Shown here in pieces: positions 1 to 10,889 of a stretch of 64,000 bases of DNA. The position numbers and the translations under genes are program-made. The DNA is from Xiphydria camelus. Its lineage: Eukaryota > Arthropoda > Insecta > Hymenoptera > Xiphydriidae. Position 1 is the first letter of the stretch. Each line of letters starts with the position of its first letter. A model generated the notes under the pieces. It was not told the origin of the DNA, ran no database searches, and saw nothing but the letters and a program-made list of their open reading frames with translations. Location: contig OY783195.1 of assembly GCA_963678675.1 (NCBI GenBank), positions 19,375,342 through 19,439,341 of the forward strand. The letters are read 5' to 3'.

Positions 1-214
1 TTACAGTAATATTCGGCATATTTCCTGATGAATTAGCGAAATTATACAAATCAAGGGGACTCAAAATTTGCTCTTCAGCCGAACGCTGTAGACTAGCTCT
101 TGCTGCCAAGCGCTTAACTGTTCCGCCAATTCCATCACATGGTCCCTTGCCACGAGATGTCGCAAATAAATGCCACTCACAATGAGTGGCATTTTTTCCA
201 TCAATGAGTGGCAT
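1..214 (-). pseudogene. partial open frame of a repeat-borne protein, cut by left edge
   Basis: Read on the minus strand, an open frame starts at an ATG at 212-214 and stays open to base 1, about 71 codons. It contains FATSRGKGPCDGIGG followed by VKRLAARASLQRSAEEQ. I recall this as a conserved block in multi-copy uncharacterised arthropod proteins linked to repeats; its function is unknown. The same text is coded on the plus strand at 170-436 with changes (AHDKG for SRGKG, CDGTGG for CDGIGG), so this arm is nearer the family pattern. The two copies form a palindrome. Partial at the window edge, so the true length is unknown. It is clearly protein-derived; whether it is expressed cannot be judged. 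Confidence 0.5.
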
Positions 215-383
215 TTTTTTGCGACAGCTCATGACAAGGGACCATGTGATGGAACTGGCGGAACAGTTAAGCGCTTGGCAACAAGAGCTAGTCTACAGCG
301 CTCGGCTGAAGAGCAAATTTTGAGTCCCCTTGATTTGTATAATTTCGCTAATTCACCAGGAAATATGCCGAATATCACTGTAA
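1..383. repeat. near-perfect palindrome, arms 1-178 and 206-383
   Basis: Base n pairs with base 384-n over almost the whole span with few mismatches. The loop (179-205) holds a third copy of the motif AATGAGTGGCATTTTTT, so the centre formed by a local duplication. The left arm may continue beyond the window. Both arms carry the same coding fragment on opposite strands. Confidence 0.9.
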
Positions 384-436
384 AGTACTGTGAATCCTCA
401 AAGTATTTCCATTCAAAGAACTTTTTAACTGAATGA
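170..436 (+). pseudogene. second, inverted copy of the same repeat-borne coding fragment
   Basis: An 88-codon frame with ATG at 170 and stop at 434-436. Residues about 12-62 match the minus-strand frame of the other palindrome arm (GPCDGTGGTVKRLATRASLQ, then an ILSPLDLYNFAN stretch). About 17 codons after the palindrome ends (383) the frame closes. Upstream the start lies inside the palindrome loop, so the N-terminus is an artefact of the duplication rather than a native start. No catalytic motif is recognisable. Best seen as a duplicated fragment of a transposon-associated gene. Confidence 0.45.
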
Positions 437-1351
437 TTCTTGTGTGCGAAAGCTGTTCCTTATGCACTTCAAACACATTGTATTATTCCCACTGCTAATC
501 ACTCTGTATATAATTACGAGAAAATATTCTTTTTCTAACGATTATACAGTCTATGAGAAAAAAATCATGTATTGGAATTACATTTTAGCAGGGCAAAAAA
601 AATCCATTCTAAGCTAACATAAATAAAGTCAATTCTGACATTTCAAACACAAAAAAATTCATTAAAAAATTTCTGTGGGAGGTCCCACTTTCTAAGTGCT
701 CTCAAAATTACCGTAAAAGATGTAGATATTTAGGGTAAAAAAATCATGAAAATTAAAAATGTCGGTTTTGAGATACAACACTTTTTGTTTCCATTTTCAA
801 TAAAAAACGCAATATAAAAAAAATAATTTTTTTTTTAAATCTTCACAACACAAATTTTTTTCATATGGGTCATTTTTTTCATATTTTGTTAATTTATGCC
901 GTAAATCGCGATGAAAAGAAAAAAATGAGAAACATAAAAATTAATAACAGCTGAACGACTTATGGAATCGTTCTGAAAGTATAGGCCAGTTTTTATATTG
1001 ATTAAAGATACTTGAAAAAAAATCAACAACTAAATCGGAGACCCAAAAGTTTCTACTACTAAAAGTTGACATGGAATGCCCCATATGTAGTGACATTTAA
1101 CATAAATAAAACATGCACATTTTGCAAAGATGTTATAATATTAATATATATATAAAACGCGTACACTTGTGTTTTTGAGCATTTATTTGCATGCCAACAA
1201 TAAAGAGCATCAGAAAAATACGCTATTTTAAGAAACAGATTAAACTGTATTTCTTTCAGTTAGCAAATATAGTAATACTTAAATAAACAAGAAAAGAGAC
1301 AAATTAAAATATATTTAAACGAAAAAAACAGTAGCTAAATATAAGCTTCTT
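437..1351. other. AT-rich stretch without a recognised gene
   Basis: Low-complexity A/T-rich sequence with many poly-A and poly-T runs and no supported open frame. It lies just downstream (minus-strand sense) of the piggyBac tail at 1352-1566, so part of it may be that element's 3' untranslated end, but I could not find a terminal repeat. Confidence 0.4.
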
Positions 1352-1566
1352 TTATTCTGAAAAACAAGTAGTATAAACATCCCTCGTGTGCTCTTTGCAT
1401 GCGTGTTTGCTACATTTTTGACAAATTTTTCTCGTTGATTGATTGCGACTTCTCGAACAGATGTAGCAACGATGAATTGTATTTGACATATCTGGGGAAG
1501 GGGGAGGAGGAGGAATTTCTTCAAGTCCAAGTAGGTGTCGCGCTCGTGGCCTTATAGTAGGTACAC
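1352..1566 (-). pseudogene. C-terminal Cys-rich tail of a piggyBac-type transposase
   Basis: On the minus strand, an open frame beginning about 1566 and ending in TAA at 1352-1354 reads RPRARHLLGL, then a proline run (EIPPPPPSPD), then CYICSRSRNQSTRKICQKC, KHACKEH and a final TTC before the stop. The R-x-RHxL block followed by C-x2-C ... C-x2-C ... C/H pairs is the zinc-binding Cys-rich domain that ends piggyBac transposases and helps bind the element's end. The DDD catalytic domain is absent: upstream sequence switches abruptly to an unrelated repeat at about 1567. About 70 codons remain of a protein usually near 550-600. A different minus frame of 71 codons over the same bases is only its shadow. 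Confidence 0.72.
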
Positions 1567-1567
1567 A

Positions 1568-2693
1568 CGGAAATAGTACTTTTTAGAAGAAATAATTTAT
1601 AAAGTTTTCATATTACATAGATTATGTTCCTAGTGGGAGTAGGAATAAATCCCCAAAAAGTTTCCATGTGGCCGATGTCCGCAACATTAGTTATTTTGCA
1701 AAAAACCAGCCCCGGATGATACATTGTGCCGGTTTTTCCCAATTTTCTCGTAAACTGTTATTCAAACATAAAAAATGTGTAAAACCAAAAATGTTCGCCA
1801 TTAAATTCGACATAAAAACTGTTGTATAAGCATTTTAGCTATTCCTCTCTGAATTTCCGCAAATAACGTTCAAAGTTATAGTACACGGAAACAGTACTTT
1901 TTAGAAGAAATAATGTATAAAGTTTTCATATTACGTAAATTATATTCCTAATGGGAGTAGGAATAAATCCCCAAAAAGTTCCCATGTGGCCGATGTCCGC
2001 AGCATCCCTTATTTTGCAAAAAAAAACAACCCCCGGATGGTACATTGTGCCGGTTTTTCTCAATTTTCTCGTAAACTGTTGTTCAAACATAAAAAATGTA
2101 TAGAACAAAAATGTTCGTCATTACATTCTACACCAAAATTATTCTATAAGCATTTTAGCTAATCCTCTCTGAATTTCCGCAAATAACGTTCAAAGTTAGG
2201 TGTAGTTTTTAGCATGTAAAATGTGGCTTTAATTTATTGTAGTGATTTTCATTGTTGTAGTGCTATAATATCGCCACGTAAGTATTATCTAAGTCAAATT
2301 TTAAAATTTGAAAGGGATTTTAGAGCATTATAACTATGCATTTGACGGCCTGCTAAAAACTACCCTTAACTTTAAACGTATTTTGCAAGAATTCAGTAAG
2401 GATTAGCTAACATATTTATAGAACAGTTTTTGTGTAGAATTTAATGGCGAACATTTTTAGTTCTATACATTTTTACGTTTGAACAACGGTTTACAAGGAA
2501 ATTGAGAAGAACCGGCACAATGTACGCTCCGGGGGTGGTTTTTTGCAAAATAAGGGATGTTGCGGACACTGGACAATTGGGAACTTTGTAGGGTTTTATT
2601 CTTGATCCCACTAGGAAAATGTGTACGTAATATAAAAACTTTATAAATTATTTCTCCTATTTCATGTTTATATATTTAATTTACGTGTACCTT
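1568..2693. repeat. three copies of a ~320-bp repeat, two direct and one inverted
   Basis: Copies at about 1568-1878 and 1881-2200 run in the same direction; a third at about 2366-2693 is inverted. Each carries CGGAAAYAGTACTTTTTAGA at one end and the sequence ending AACGTTCAAAGTTA at the other. The second and third form a long-armed foldback around a 165-bp centre (2201-2365), typical of a MITE with one arm duplicated. No coding content. Confidence 0.75.
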
Positions 2694-2890
2694 GGTAGGG
2701 AAGGAATGGTTGATCAATGCTCACACAATTTAGGTAAATTAATTTCGCAAAATTAATTTAAGTTGACTATTTTATATATATTAGACCGTATTTTTAATAT
2801 GAAAAGAAACTTACCTAGACTCTCTAACAGTCAAAATTTGAAATCGTGCACTGAACAAAATGTTACGTAACCAGGCGGGTGGATTATATA

Positions 2891-3618
2891 CAGGGTATAA
2901 AAAAAGTGCCGGGACGGCCGAATATTTTGAAAAATATGCGTCGCATAGAAAAACAAAAAACACGTATTCAATAGTTTTAAAAGTTCTATCCAACCATATC
3001 AAACTCGACCCCCCTCCCCCTTCCCCCGCGGGGGGGCAAGGGGTAACTTTAAAATTTTAAATGGAAACCGCCAATTTTTATATCAGGTTCGGGTTTTGCG
3101 TTAAAAAATAAGAAACTTTTGTCTGAAATATTGTTTGTATCTTGGGTATAATATGGTGGGGAACATAAAAATACGAAATCCTAAAAATTAATGGAAAAAA
3201 ACTTCAAAACGAAAAACAAGAAAACACGTATTCAATATTTTTAAAAGTTTTATCCAGTCATACCAAACTCGATCCCCCTCCCCTCTACCCCGCTAGGGAG
3301 AAATTTAATTTTAGGCGTTCGTATTCTCACTCTCCCCCATTGATTGGAGCGCCATCTACCCCTGATACAAAAAAATCTTTCTAACAAAAGTTTCTTATTT
3401 TTTAACGCAAAACCCAAATCTGATATAAATATTGGGGGTTTCCATTAAAAATTTTGAAGTTACCCCTCCCCCCCCCCCCGCGGGGAAGGTGGAGGGGGGT
3501 CGAGTTTGATATGGTTGGATAGAACTTTTAAAACTATTGAATACGTGTTTTTTTGTTTTTCTATGCGACGCAGATTTTTTTAAATATTCGGCCGTCCCGG
3601 GACTTTTTTTACACCCTG
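2891..3618. mobile_element. TA-flanked inverted-repeat MITE, copy 1
   Basis: Ends are CAGGGTATAAAAAAAGTGCC at the left and its inverted counterpart at the right, each next to TA. The arms stay inverted for about 230 bp, through CGGGACGGCCGAATATTTTG and a C-rich run. Length 728 bp, no transposase. Copy 2 is at 41864-42615. CAGGG ends with TA duplications fit IS630/Tc1/mariner-type non-autonomous elements; the superfamily is inferred, not proved. Confidence 0.85.
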
Positions 3619-4021
3619 TATATGTAATCCAGTCATCTCTAGCAGCCGCCTACTCAAAGAAACGCATTCCACGAAAGTTTATCTGACACCAAATTCAAAG
3701 CTAGATCTCTTATGAGATAGAGATAGACGCCGCCTATATATATATACTTATAAGCAATTATTTGATTGACAGCTACTAAAAAGGCCGTGGATTTCAATGG
3801 TAATCCACCCGCCTAACAGAGGGTTAAGACTTAATTTTACAAATTCATCTTGTACACTATCACTGTCTTCCATTACCGCAATATCATAGGTCTCTGAATT
3901 AGTACGATGCAGTCATTTAGCAGATTTTAATGATGTGTTGGTAACCTGGGTCTTCAAATGTCCAACAGCTTATCAACATAAACGTATGAGATCTTAATAA
4001 CAATAATCCAAAATTGCGCGG

Positions 4022-4231
4022 TTAATTTATTTTTAGACCCTCTTCTTGCTTTGGTTTTTGTATATGTTGCCCATCATGATGAAATTCCATTCCAAGTTCC
4101 TGTTCAATTTTAGTTCCATTACTTTCATTTTCCTCTTCATTAAAAACCTGCACTTTTTCTTCTACGTGAAGATATTCTTCCATAACATCATCTTCTTCAA
4201 TAATATGTACGGTTACTTTTACAGTTAGTTT
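4022..4231 (-). pseudogene. unrecognised acidic open frame, possible exon or transposon remnant
   Basis: The minus strand is open for 69 codons after an upstream stop, ending in TAA at 4022-4024. It reads VTVHIIEEDDVMEEYLHVEE, then an E/N-rich run, then EFHHDGQHIQKPKQEE. The composition is acidic and protein-like, unlike the T-rich shadow frame on the plus strand, but no family comes to mind. The only ATGs are internal. About 200 bp farther down the same strand, TTAA at 3824-3827 abuts GAGGG, which could be one end of a piggyBac-like element; a link is speculative. Confidence 0.25.
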
Positions 4232-4239
4232 TTAGTAGT

Positions 4240-5690
4240 GAGTAGGTACCACTAGGATTAATTAAAGAAGTAGGTAATATCTAAAGTTTGCAAATGAAAA
4301 GGTTATAAGCGTTTTAATTTTTGTTTAATTTTTTTTAATTTCACGATATATTCTCGGACCATCACGACTCGAAAAATGTTTCTTAGTTTGATTCTCTGTA
4401 ATAGATAGATTTAGTATATTTTTATTTCGGTCCAGCGGCCATGAATACGGCTCTGTAATACTGATTGTAAATAATTCGTCGGAAAATTATTAAATACATC
4501 CGTATCCGTTAAAAGATTAATAAGGTTAAGAAAAAATAGACTCTCAGGATTTTCTAGTATCTTATATAGAATCGTTTCTACTCACAATCAGTAAAAATAG
4601 CTAGAACTTTAACAGCAGTTAGAAAAACTGTTCACTTTTTGTCAAATTTTTAGTTAGTTTTTGTAGATAGTAGTACTGCCTAGAAAGAGGCTAGTTGCTA
4701 GAAAAGCTGTTCGCTTTTTTTACGAAGGGAATTCTAGTAATAATTCGATAGTATGTATACTGAACTTTATCATAAATAAATTAACCACAGTGAAGGTCAA
4801 TGTGCTCGGAAAATGTAACGAATGTGATTATAATATATATGCAAGTCAAGATATCGCCGATGAAAAGGTTTTATACCTTTTAACAGTCAAAATAATATTC
4901 ATCAAACAAACGTTTTTATTAAAATTTAGATTATCTTAAGTAGTGCAGTCAATTGATACAAATATATCATCAATGATCCAATGAGAGGCCGAAATTTGTA
5001 TATCAAGAATTTTCGCTAGAAAAATATATTTTTCGGTATCTGCTTTTAATAAGTTTTCGAGCTTTACAATAATTACATGTGTGCTCAAAAAAAAAAGATG
5101 TTTCCGCAAACGGATCACTTTACTTATAAGATTTATATATGGTACGAGAAGAATTCTAGGATGCCCGGGAAAAAGAGTATAAATCAAAGTCGCCTACCAA
5201 AACACTTCTACAATTTTCTTCTACTTTCCTAGAGATATTTGTGTGCTACATGCATTTAACGGTTCTTATGAGAAGTGTTATTTTAATTTTAGTTTCAATA
5301 TAAACAAATAAAGGTGTTTTCTGAGCAATACCATTTTTTGACTTGTACTCTTTTTCCCGAGCATCCTAGAATTCTTCTTGCGATAAAAAGATAGGTTCTC
5401 GCAAGAACCGACGAAAATTCTTTCATCAAGAGAAAAATTCATTTCATTTCATGGTACAGTGTCTGCTTGACATAAAACAAAATCATTTCTTTCGAATGAC
5501 TTTTCTATTTGATGCAAATATATCACAGTTTCTTGAAACAAATGAAAGAATCTGCTGGCATCAAGCAAACTTCCGATTGTCGCGAACATGTAGTCAACTA
5601 CCCAGATAACATTCGATATTATGTACATACACACAGAATCAATATAATGTGAAAAATATATCGTGTATATCATATATACCTGTGCACAAT
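4240..5690. other. no recognised gene; contains a short inverted repeat
   Basis: Inverted segments at about 5130-5180 and 5341-5390 share TTCTAGGATGC next to GGGAAAAAGAGT, separated by about 160 bp. Two minus-strand frames here (4936-5187, 83 codons; 5449-5673, 74 codons) look hydrophobic but match no family I recognise. The rest is plain AT-rich sequence. Confidence 0.4.
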
Positions 5691-5734
5691 ATTCATTTAT
5701 GTATACTCGTATACATCACTGGATGTACAAACTG

Positions 5735-6400
5735 TATCCTATGAATGTACATGAAATGCATATCTGAGAGGGTGCGTAGCATGTATGTGCGTGAAATATC
5801 TACAACGTACACGCCAGGTATATTTGTTCTTATATGTACGTACTATATCCTATAGATATGCATGAAATGTATATTCCAGAAAGTATGTAGCATGTATGTG
5901 CGTGGAATAATCACAACGTACACGCCACGCATATTTGTTCTAGAACGTAATATATATCCTATGAACGTACAGGAAACGTATATTCAAGAGTATGCGTAGC
6001 ATGAATATACGTGGAATATATATCCTCTATTAACATTCCACGTATATTTGTTCTTTTTCATAAGTACTATATCTCATGGACATACATGATAATATACTCG
6101 AGATGGTGCATAGCATATGCAATAGTATGTGCATAGAATATCCTCGACGAACGTATCACGTATATTTGTTCTTGTATGTACGTGCTATATCCCACAGTTA
6201 TACTCATAATGTACATTCCAAGTTCTATTATATATAGCATGTATGCGCATGGCATATCCTCAACATATAAGCCACGCATATTTGCTCTTGTACCTACGTA
6301 CTATATATCCTACTGTCATACACGAATGTATATTCGAGAGGGTGTATAGCATATATGTCCTCACAGAACATCCTCACGGTACATATTCATATACAGGGTG
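5735..6400. repeat. diverged tandem satellite, six units of 110-118 bp
   Basis: The anchor TATATCCTAT recurs (with changes) at about 5735, 5845, 5955, 6070, 6187 and 6305. Each unit also has a CATGTATGTGCGTGGAATAT-type block and a CACGCCACGCATATTTGTTC-type block. Units are diverged, so the array is old. No coding potential. Confidence 0.85.
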
Positions 6401-6484
6401 AGGTGAAAGGAACGGACCAAACTCCCCAGGAGTGTATTGTACACAAAAAAATAATGTAAAAAAACTCATGTTCTTAACCGATTT

Positions 6485-6829
6485 TCATTTGTTTTCAGTT
6501 AGGAAGTAACTTATCCGATGGCACTTCTTCTGAGACACTGATGTCTCCTTTCCTGCTCTTTATGCACAAGCAACGAGGGAAAAATAGCACTTCTTCCGTT
6601 CACACTATCTTGATTATTCGAAAAAAATGCAAACGATTATCAAACTATACGGAGTGTCTGTCACATTCACCACTATCGAGGTGACCGATGTTTTTCGAAC
6701 TGATATGTCTATTTGGTTCGTGCCTGGGCTGTCGGTATTACCACCGAATTAGAGGGAACAATCTTGGATCGGGTGCGCCTTACCGATATGCAACCCGCTC
6801 CACTGGCGTCTATGTAAGAGAACGGATTG
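6485..6829. mobile_element. O-family element fragment (O1)
   Basis: From AGTTAGGAAGTAACTTATCC to the end CCGATATGCAACCCGCTCCA / CTGGCG / GGATTG, followed by TA. The same order occurs at 45895-46319. The right terminal repeat matches elements at 25107, 26445 and 36825. The left end is missing: another sequence, starting TACAGGGTGAGGTG at about 6395, lies beyond it. It is the empty-site reference for N1 (about 6705) and N2 (about 6745). Confidence 0.75.
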
Positions 6830-6937
6830 TATCTATATTTTTTTGCGCCAAATAAGCCAATGATAAACCTCATTTCTTACTGAAATAACGAAATAACTAG
6901 GTTAATTTTGACTATGAGAAGATTCTTTTTGAGTTAA

Positions 6938-7419
6938 CCCTTTCAGTCTCATGAATTCTTTTTGATCAGGTGAAAAATATTTGATTAGTGGTTTTGGATC
7001 ATGGTAACTTAAAAAAACTAATCTTTTTTGCCTTTTGACAAAATGAGGACATACACCTTCAAACAAATAATTTGATAAAATATATAAAATGTCCGGCATA
7101 CTTACTATGTAACCTTATAATATCACTTATAAACTTTCAAAATTTATACAAACCGATATTTAAAACAGTTTGATGATATAAAAATTTAAGAAAATTCTGA
7201 CCGTGTTTACAATGCTTCTGAACACGTTGTGGGAGTCGATGTAGAAATTGCTTACAAATCTTATAAACTTTTAACAGATGGTGCCAAATGTGATAACGCA
7301 CTTCAAATGGGATGCCATCAGTTGCCCACATCGTGTTTATGTGGCAAAACGCAATCAGTTCCGCATAAACGGAGTTAAGATTCTTATGTCGTCAATTGAC
7401 GACGCAGTGACCGAAAGGG
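6938..7419. mobile_element. TTAA-flanked piggyBac-like MITE M1
   Basis: TTAA at 6934-6937 and at 7420-7423 flank a 482-bp segment with terminal inverted repeats CCCTTTCAGTC and (inverted) CCCTTTCGGTC. TTAA duplication with CCC ends is the hallmark of piggyBac insertion. No transposase is encoded; the two overlapping open frames inside are short and unrecognised. Confidence 0.75.
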
Positions 7420-7579
7420 TTAAGAAGAAAAATATGTTTACCTCAAGAGAGGAAGACCTCATACGAAGCCTGCATATTTGTCTGATTATTTCAAATTGAT
7501 CATTTGCTTACCGCAATTTGATTATGTATGGAGAAGATTTTAATCTTTTTACAAGAAGATTTCTATTAGTGTTGTGAAT

Positions 7580-7995
7580 TCCCGAGTCGAAATTTCGCCC
7601 TTATTTTGATGGCCACAGCGACTTTTCAAACCTATTGTGATGCTATATGATCGTCGAGCTCCTATTTTGATGCTTTTTGAACCTATCTATAAAATTTACT
7701 CCTGCTTTGATGGCCAGAGACCCTTCACTGGGTAGAAACTATGGCATTTAAAATAGGGTCTCCGCGCGAGGCGAAATTTTGCCCTTTTACTTTGATAGCC
7801 ACAGCACCTCAACTGGGTAGAAGATATGGCATTGAAAATAGGGTCTCCTCGCACAAGTCGACATTTTGCCCCTACTTTGATGGCCACAGCACCTCTAGTG
7901 GGTAGAAGCTGTGGCATTCAAAATAGGGCCTCGCGTTGCGAATTAAAATTTTGCTTCTGTTTTGATGGCCAAAGCCTCTTTACTGTCAAAGTTTC
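7580..7995 (+). repeat. R-family repeat with ~85-bp tandem units
   Basis: Begins CCCGAGTCGAAATTTCGCCC. From about 7700 the motif CTTTGATGGCCACAGC plus GGGTAGAAGCTATGGCATT recurs at roughly 84-87 bp spacing, three to four times. Overlapping small frames on both strands are shadows of the repeat. Relatives at 8569-8826 and 14366-14612. Confidence 0.8.
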
Positions 7996-7999
7996 GGAC

Positions 8000-8495
8000 T
8001 TAGAATATTTTCAACATGACGAACGGGACTTAAAAAATGTCGGTCTCCTGCATATAGGGACTTGAACATTTATTTGTGAATAAATGGACAAAAATTGTAA
8101 TTTGTTCAATTATTAAATCAATAAATTATTTGACTTCGAGTTTCCAGAGTATGTTGAGCAAGTTATAAACTATATTGTTTATTATTTATTTATATTGTTT
8201 ATTAAAAATCACAGATTATTATAATAAATCAAAGACAATTAATTAATGTAGGATGAATAAACATTCAAAAATTATTTATTTATTAATATTAATTTTGCGT
8301 TTTTGCATAAATATTTATCAAAAGATATAATCATTTTAGAAAAATGTTAAGAAAAGAATAATACAATTATAAAATCTTATTTATTCGAGCTCTTTCTTAT
8401 TGACTGAAAAAGCAACATACATTTGTACATCAAACTTCATATGAACACCAAGAGTAATACCTACTTAATATCACAGGATCGTACAGCAGATGCGG
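8000..8495. other. AT-rich stretch, no gene seen
   Basis: Dominated by ATTTATTTAT-like runs. No inverted repeat, RNA gene or open frame could be supported. Confidence 0.5.
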
Positions 8496-8498
8496 ACT

Positions 8499-8572
8499 CT
8501 AGGACATCGACCGATCAACGAAGTTAAGCAGCAAAAATTGCGGACAGTAGTTGGATGGGTGACCGCCCGAGT
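8499..8572 (+). pseudogene. 5S rRNA-derived segment
   Basis: The stretch CCGATCAACGAAGTTAAGCA, then TTGCGG, then AGTAGTTGGATGGGTGACCG follows the eukaryotic 5S rRNA central part (roughly nucleotides 35-100). It covers the internal pol III control region: an A-box-like GAAGTTAAGCAGC and a C-box-like TTGGATGGGTGACC. The 5' third and the 3' end of 5S are missing, and an A-run replaces the usual GTCGGGC, so it is not a functional gene. It runs straight into an R-family repeat (CCGAGTCTGAAATTTTGCCC), which suggests a 5S-headed SINE (SINE3-like) or a 5S pseudogene trapped next to a repeat. Confidence 0.7.
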
Positions 8573-8826
8573 CTGAAATTTTGCCCCTATTTTGATGGCC
8601 AGAGCCTTTCCATTGAGTAGAAGCTAAGGTATGCAAGGTAGGTTCTCGCGCTCTATGTTATTTTGCTTCTACTTTGAAGCTAAAAGTGGAAAATGCGGAA
8701 ATTTCTCCGATTTTAAGCTTCAAAGTAGAAGGAAAATATCAGAGCGAGAACCTACTTTAGATGCCTTAGCTCCTACTCAATGGAGAGGCTCTGGCTATCA
8801 AAATAGGGGCAAAATTTTGACTCGAG
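8569..8826. repeat. R-family palindromic copy
   Basis: Left arm GAGTCTGAAATTTTGCCCCT and right arm AGGGGCAAAATTTTGACTCG, pairing inward through GATGGCCAGAGCC and the TAGAAGCTAAGG region to a centre near 8700. A foldback form of the repeat seen at 7580 and 14366. The 71-codon plus frame inside is not supported as a gene. Confidence 0.8.
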
Positions 8827-8829
8827 TTA

Positions 8830-9237
8830 AGAAAAATTTCCTCTAGCCGCAGATGGATTCCTCTTACGGCACATCTTTTTCTGAGCGTGTATCATTTAAT
8901 TTCAAGTACGTGCGTGCATAAGACTTTAGGTCGTTCAAATTCATGAACATTGAGACATCGCGAAAAAACTCTAGGACTATTCTAGCAGGTGTGGAGATAA
9001 GATTTTTATCTATTAGAGATACTATATATGGATTGTATATAATTCATGTAATACTTTTTCCATCTTATAGCTCTAAAATTACTTATTTTAAGTCTCTAAA
9101 TTAACTTTGATAAAGAAAATCGCATAAAGGCAATTTGAGTCATATTTTAATTTTTGTATTTTGTAAACGGTAAAAATAGATATACAAATTACGCTAGAAA
9201 TAAAATGTTTTTCGCTGCTTTTACTTTTCTTTAGAAT
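8830..9237. other. no gene or repeat recognised
   Basis: Ordinary AT-rich sequence between two inverted-repeat elements; nothing supported. Confidence 0.5.
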
Positions 9238-9239
9238 TA

Positions 9240-10412
9240 GTCCAGGACATTTAGTAATCATCTTCTAAAAATCGAGCTCACCGAAATTTTTTTTTAACTG
9301 CTTATTATGATGTACCAATATATGCCTGAAAGTTACGCCACCGACGCACTGGAGCTTCGTGACATATAAGAGGTCAAAGGTCGCGGATTTTGTTATCTCG
9401 CTTCCTATCGCTCCAACGTGAAAAATACCTATTACAAAAGTTGAAGATCTCAATTTTTAATACCTAAAAAAATATTTTACGTAAATACGCCTAACCGTTC
9501 TCGAGATATGTAGCTGAATATGTGGAAAAATTCAAAAATAGCTAAATTCGGGTATGCAACATGTATCGCTGCATTCTTCTCTCTTCCTACTACTGAAACG
9601 GCAATTACACCTATATAATTATATTTTTATGAATAAACGCCCTTTCTAAAAAGTCCAGTTTGGTTTTCGTACGCCTACCTGTTTTCAAGATATGAGACAC
9701 GAAAGATAAGTTTTGGTCAAAAAATACTACATCTGTTTTAACGCTATTATCTCGTTCTCTATGACTCACACAAAAATGATACAAGTTATTCCTGTTAGAT
9801 CATGAAATTATCTAACTAAATGGCCCCATACACTTTCCAGATACACCTTACCATTTTCGAGATACGATGCTGCGAAGTTTGTGGAAGCATTCATTTCCAC
9901 ATCACCTTTGAGGTAGAATGCGTGGCGCGTTTCTTTATATGGTTTCCCTAGTAGGTTTTTTTCCCTTTTCCCATCTTACTCGGCCTATAACTCGGTTGAG
10001 ACTGAATATAGTCAAATAAAAACCCGAAATTATTCTTGAAACAATTGAGTAACGGTCGGCGAGACCGTTCCGGGAAATAGGGACCTGAGAATTTGGCTAT
10101 TTTTGCATTTTTCCACATATTCAGCTACATATCTCGAGAACGATTAGGCGTATTTACGTAAAATATTTTTTTAGGTATTAAAAATTGAGATCTTCAACTT
10201 TTGTAATAGGTATTTTTCACGTTGGAGCGATAGGAAGCGAGGTAACAAAATCCGCGACCTTTGACCTCTTATATGTCACGAAGCTCCAGTGCATCGGTGG
10301 CGTAACTTTCAGGCATATATTGGTACATCATAATAAGCAGTTTAAAACAAAAAATTTTCAGTGAACTCGATTTTTAGAAGATTGCATGATTTTCAAGCTA
10401 AATGTCCTGGAC
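9240..10412. mobile_element. 1.17-kb foldback element with ~310-bp arms
   Basis: Ends GTCCAGGACATTTA at the left and TAAATGTCCTGGAC at the right, flanked by TA (9238-9239, 10413-10414). Arms 9240-9555 and 10088-10412 are inverted and about 95% alike by eye. The 530-bp centre has no open frame worth reporting. Non-autonomous DNA transposon of unassigned superfamily. Confidence 0.85.
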
Positions 10413-10889
10413 TAAATATATACTTCCAGTTATACATTTTGAATTCTAGCTTGAAGATAACACTACCTTGAGGCTGGTGAATTATCTAGGAAACTTAAGA
10501 AATGTACTAAAAATATCAGAATAAAATTAACCTAATTTCAGTATGAAGGAGGTAACGAACGCGATTCCTTTTTTCTAGTGAGAATAAATTTTGATAGATC
10601 GAGAATAAGCTCGAGTACTCCTTTCTTCCCAATATGAACCTGCAGATAACATTAAAGTAGTATGGTCACGAATCGATTTCCAAGATTTAAATATGAAATA
10701 ATTATGTGTGCAAGCTAATATCAATAGAAACCTCCTGGTGCAATTTGGGGTAGATTGACCGTTCAGTATATCTGATAAAAATTAATTACCGAGTAGAAAA
10801 TAACCCAGAGTCTTATGGGCAAGACACATTTCTCTCTCTTGGGGTTTGTATGTAAAATCCAAGATTAAAATATAAAAAATATACCAAAA
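10413..10889. other. no gene recognised
   Basis: AT-rich sequence between two elements; no open frame, repeat or RNA gene supported. Confidence 0.5.

Noticed and set aside
4936..5673. Two hydrophobic minus-strand frames that recall chemoreceptors
   Set aside because: No conserved receptor C-terminal motif, no plausible joining and stops between them; composition alone explains the hydrophobicity.
6395..6480. TACAGGGTGAGGTGAAAGGA as the start of another TA-flanked element
   Set aside because: No inverted partner end could be found in the window, so no element is called.
8499..8572. Functional 5S rRNA gene
   Set aside because: Only the central part of 5S is present and the loop region is replaced by an A-run; no T-run terminator follows at the right place.
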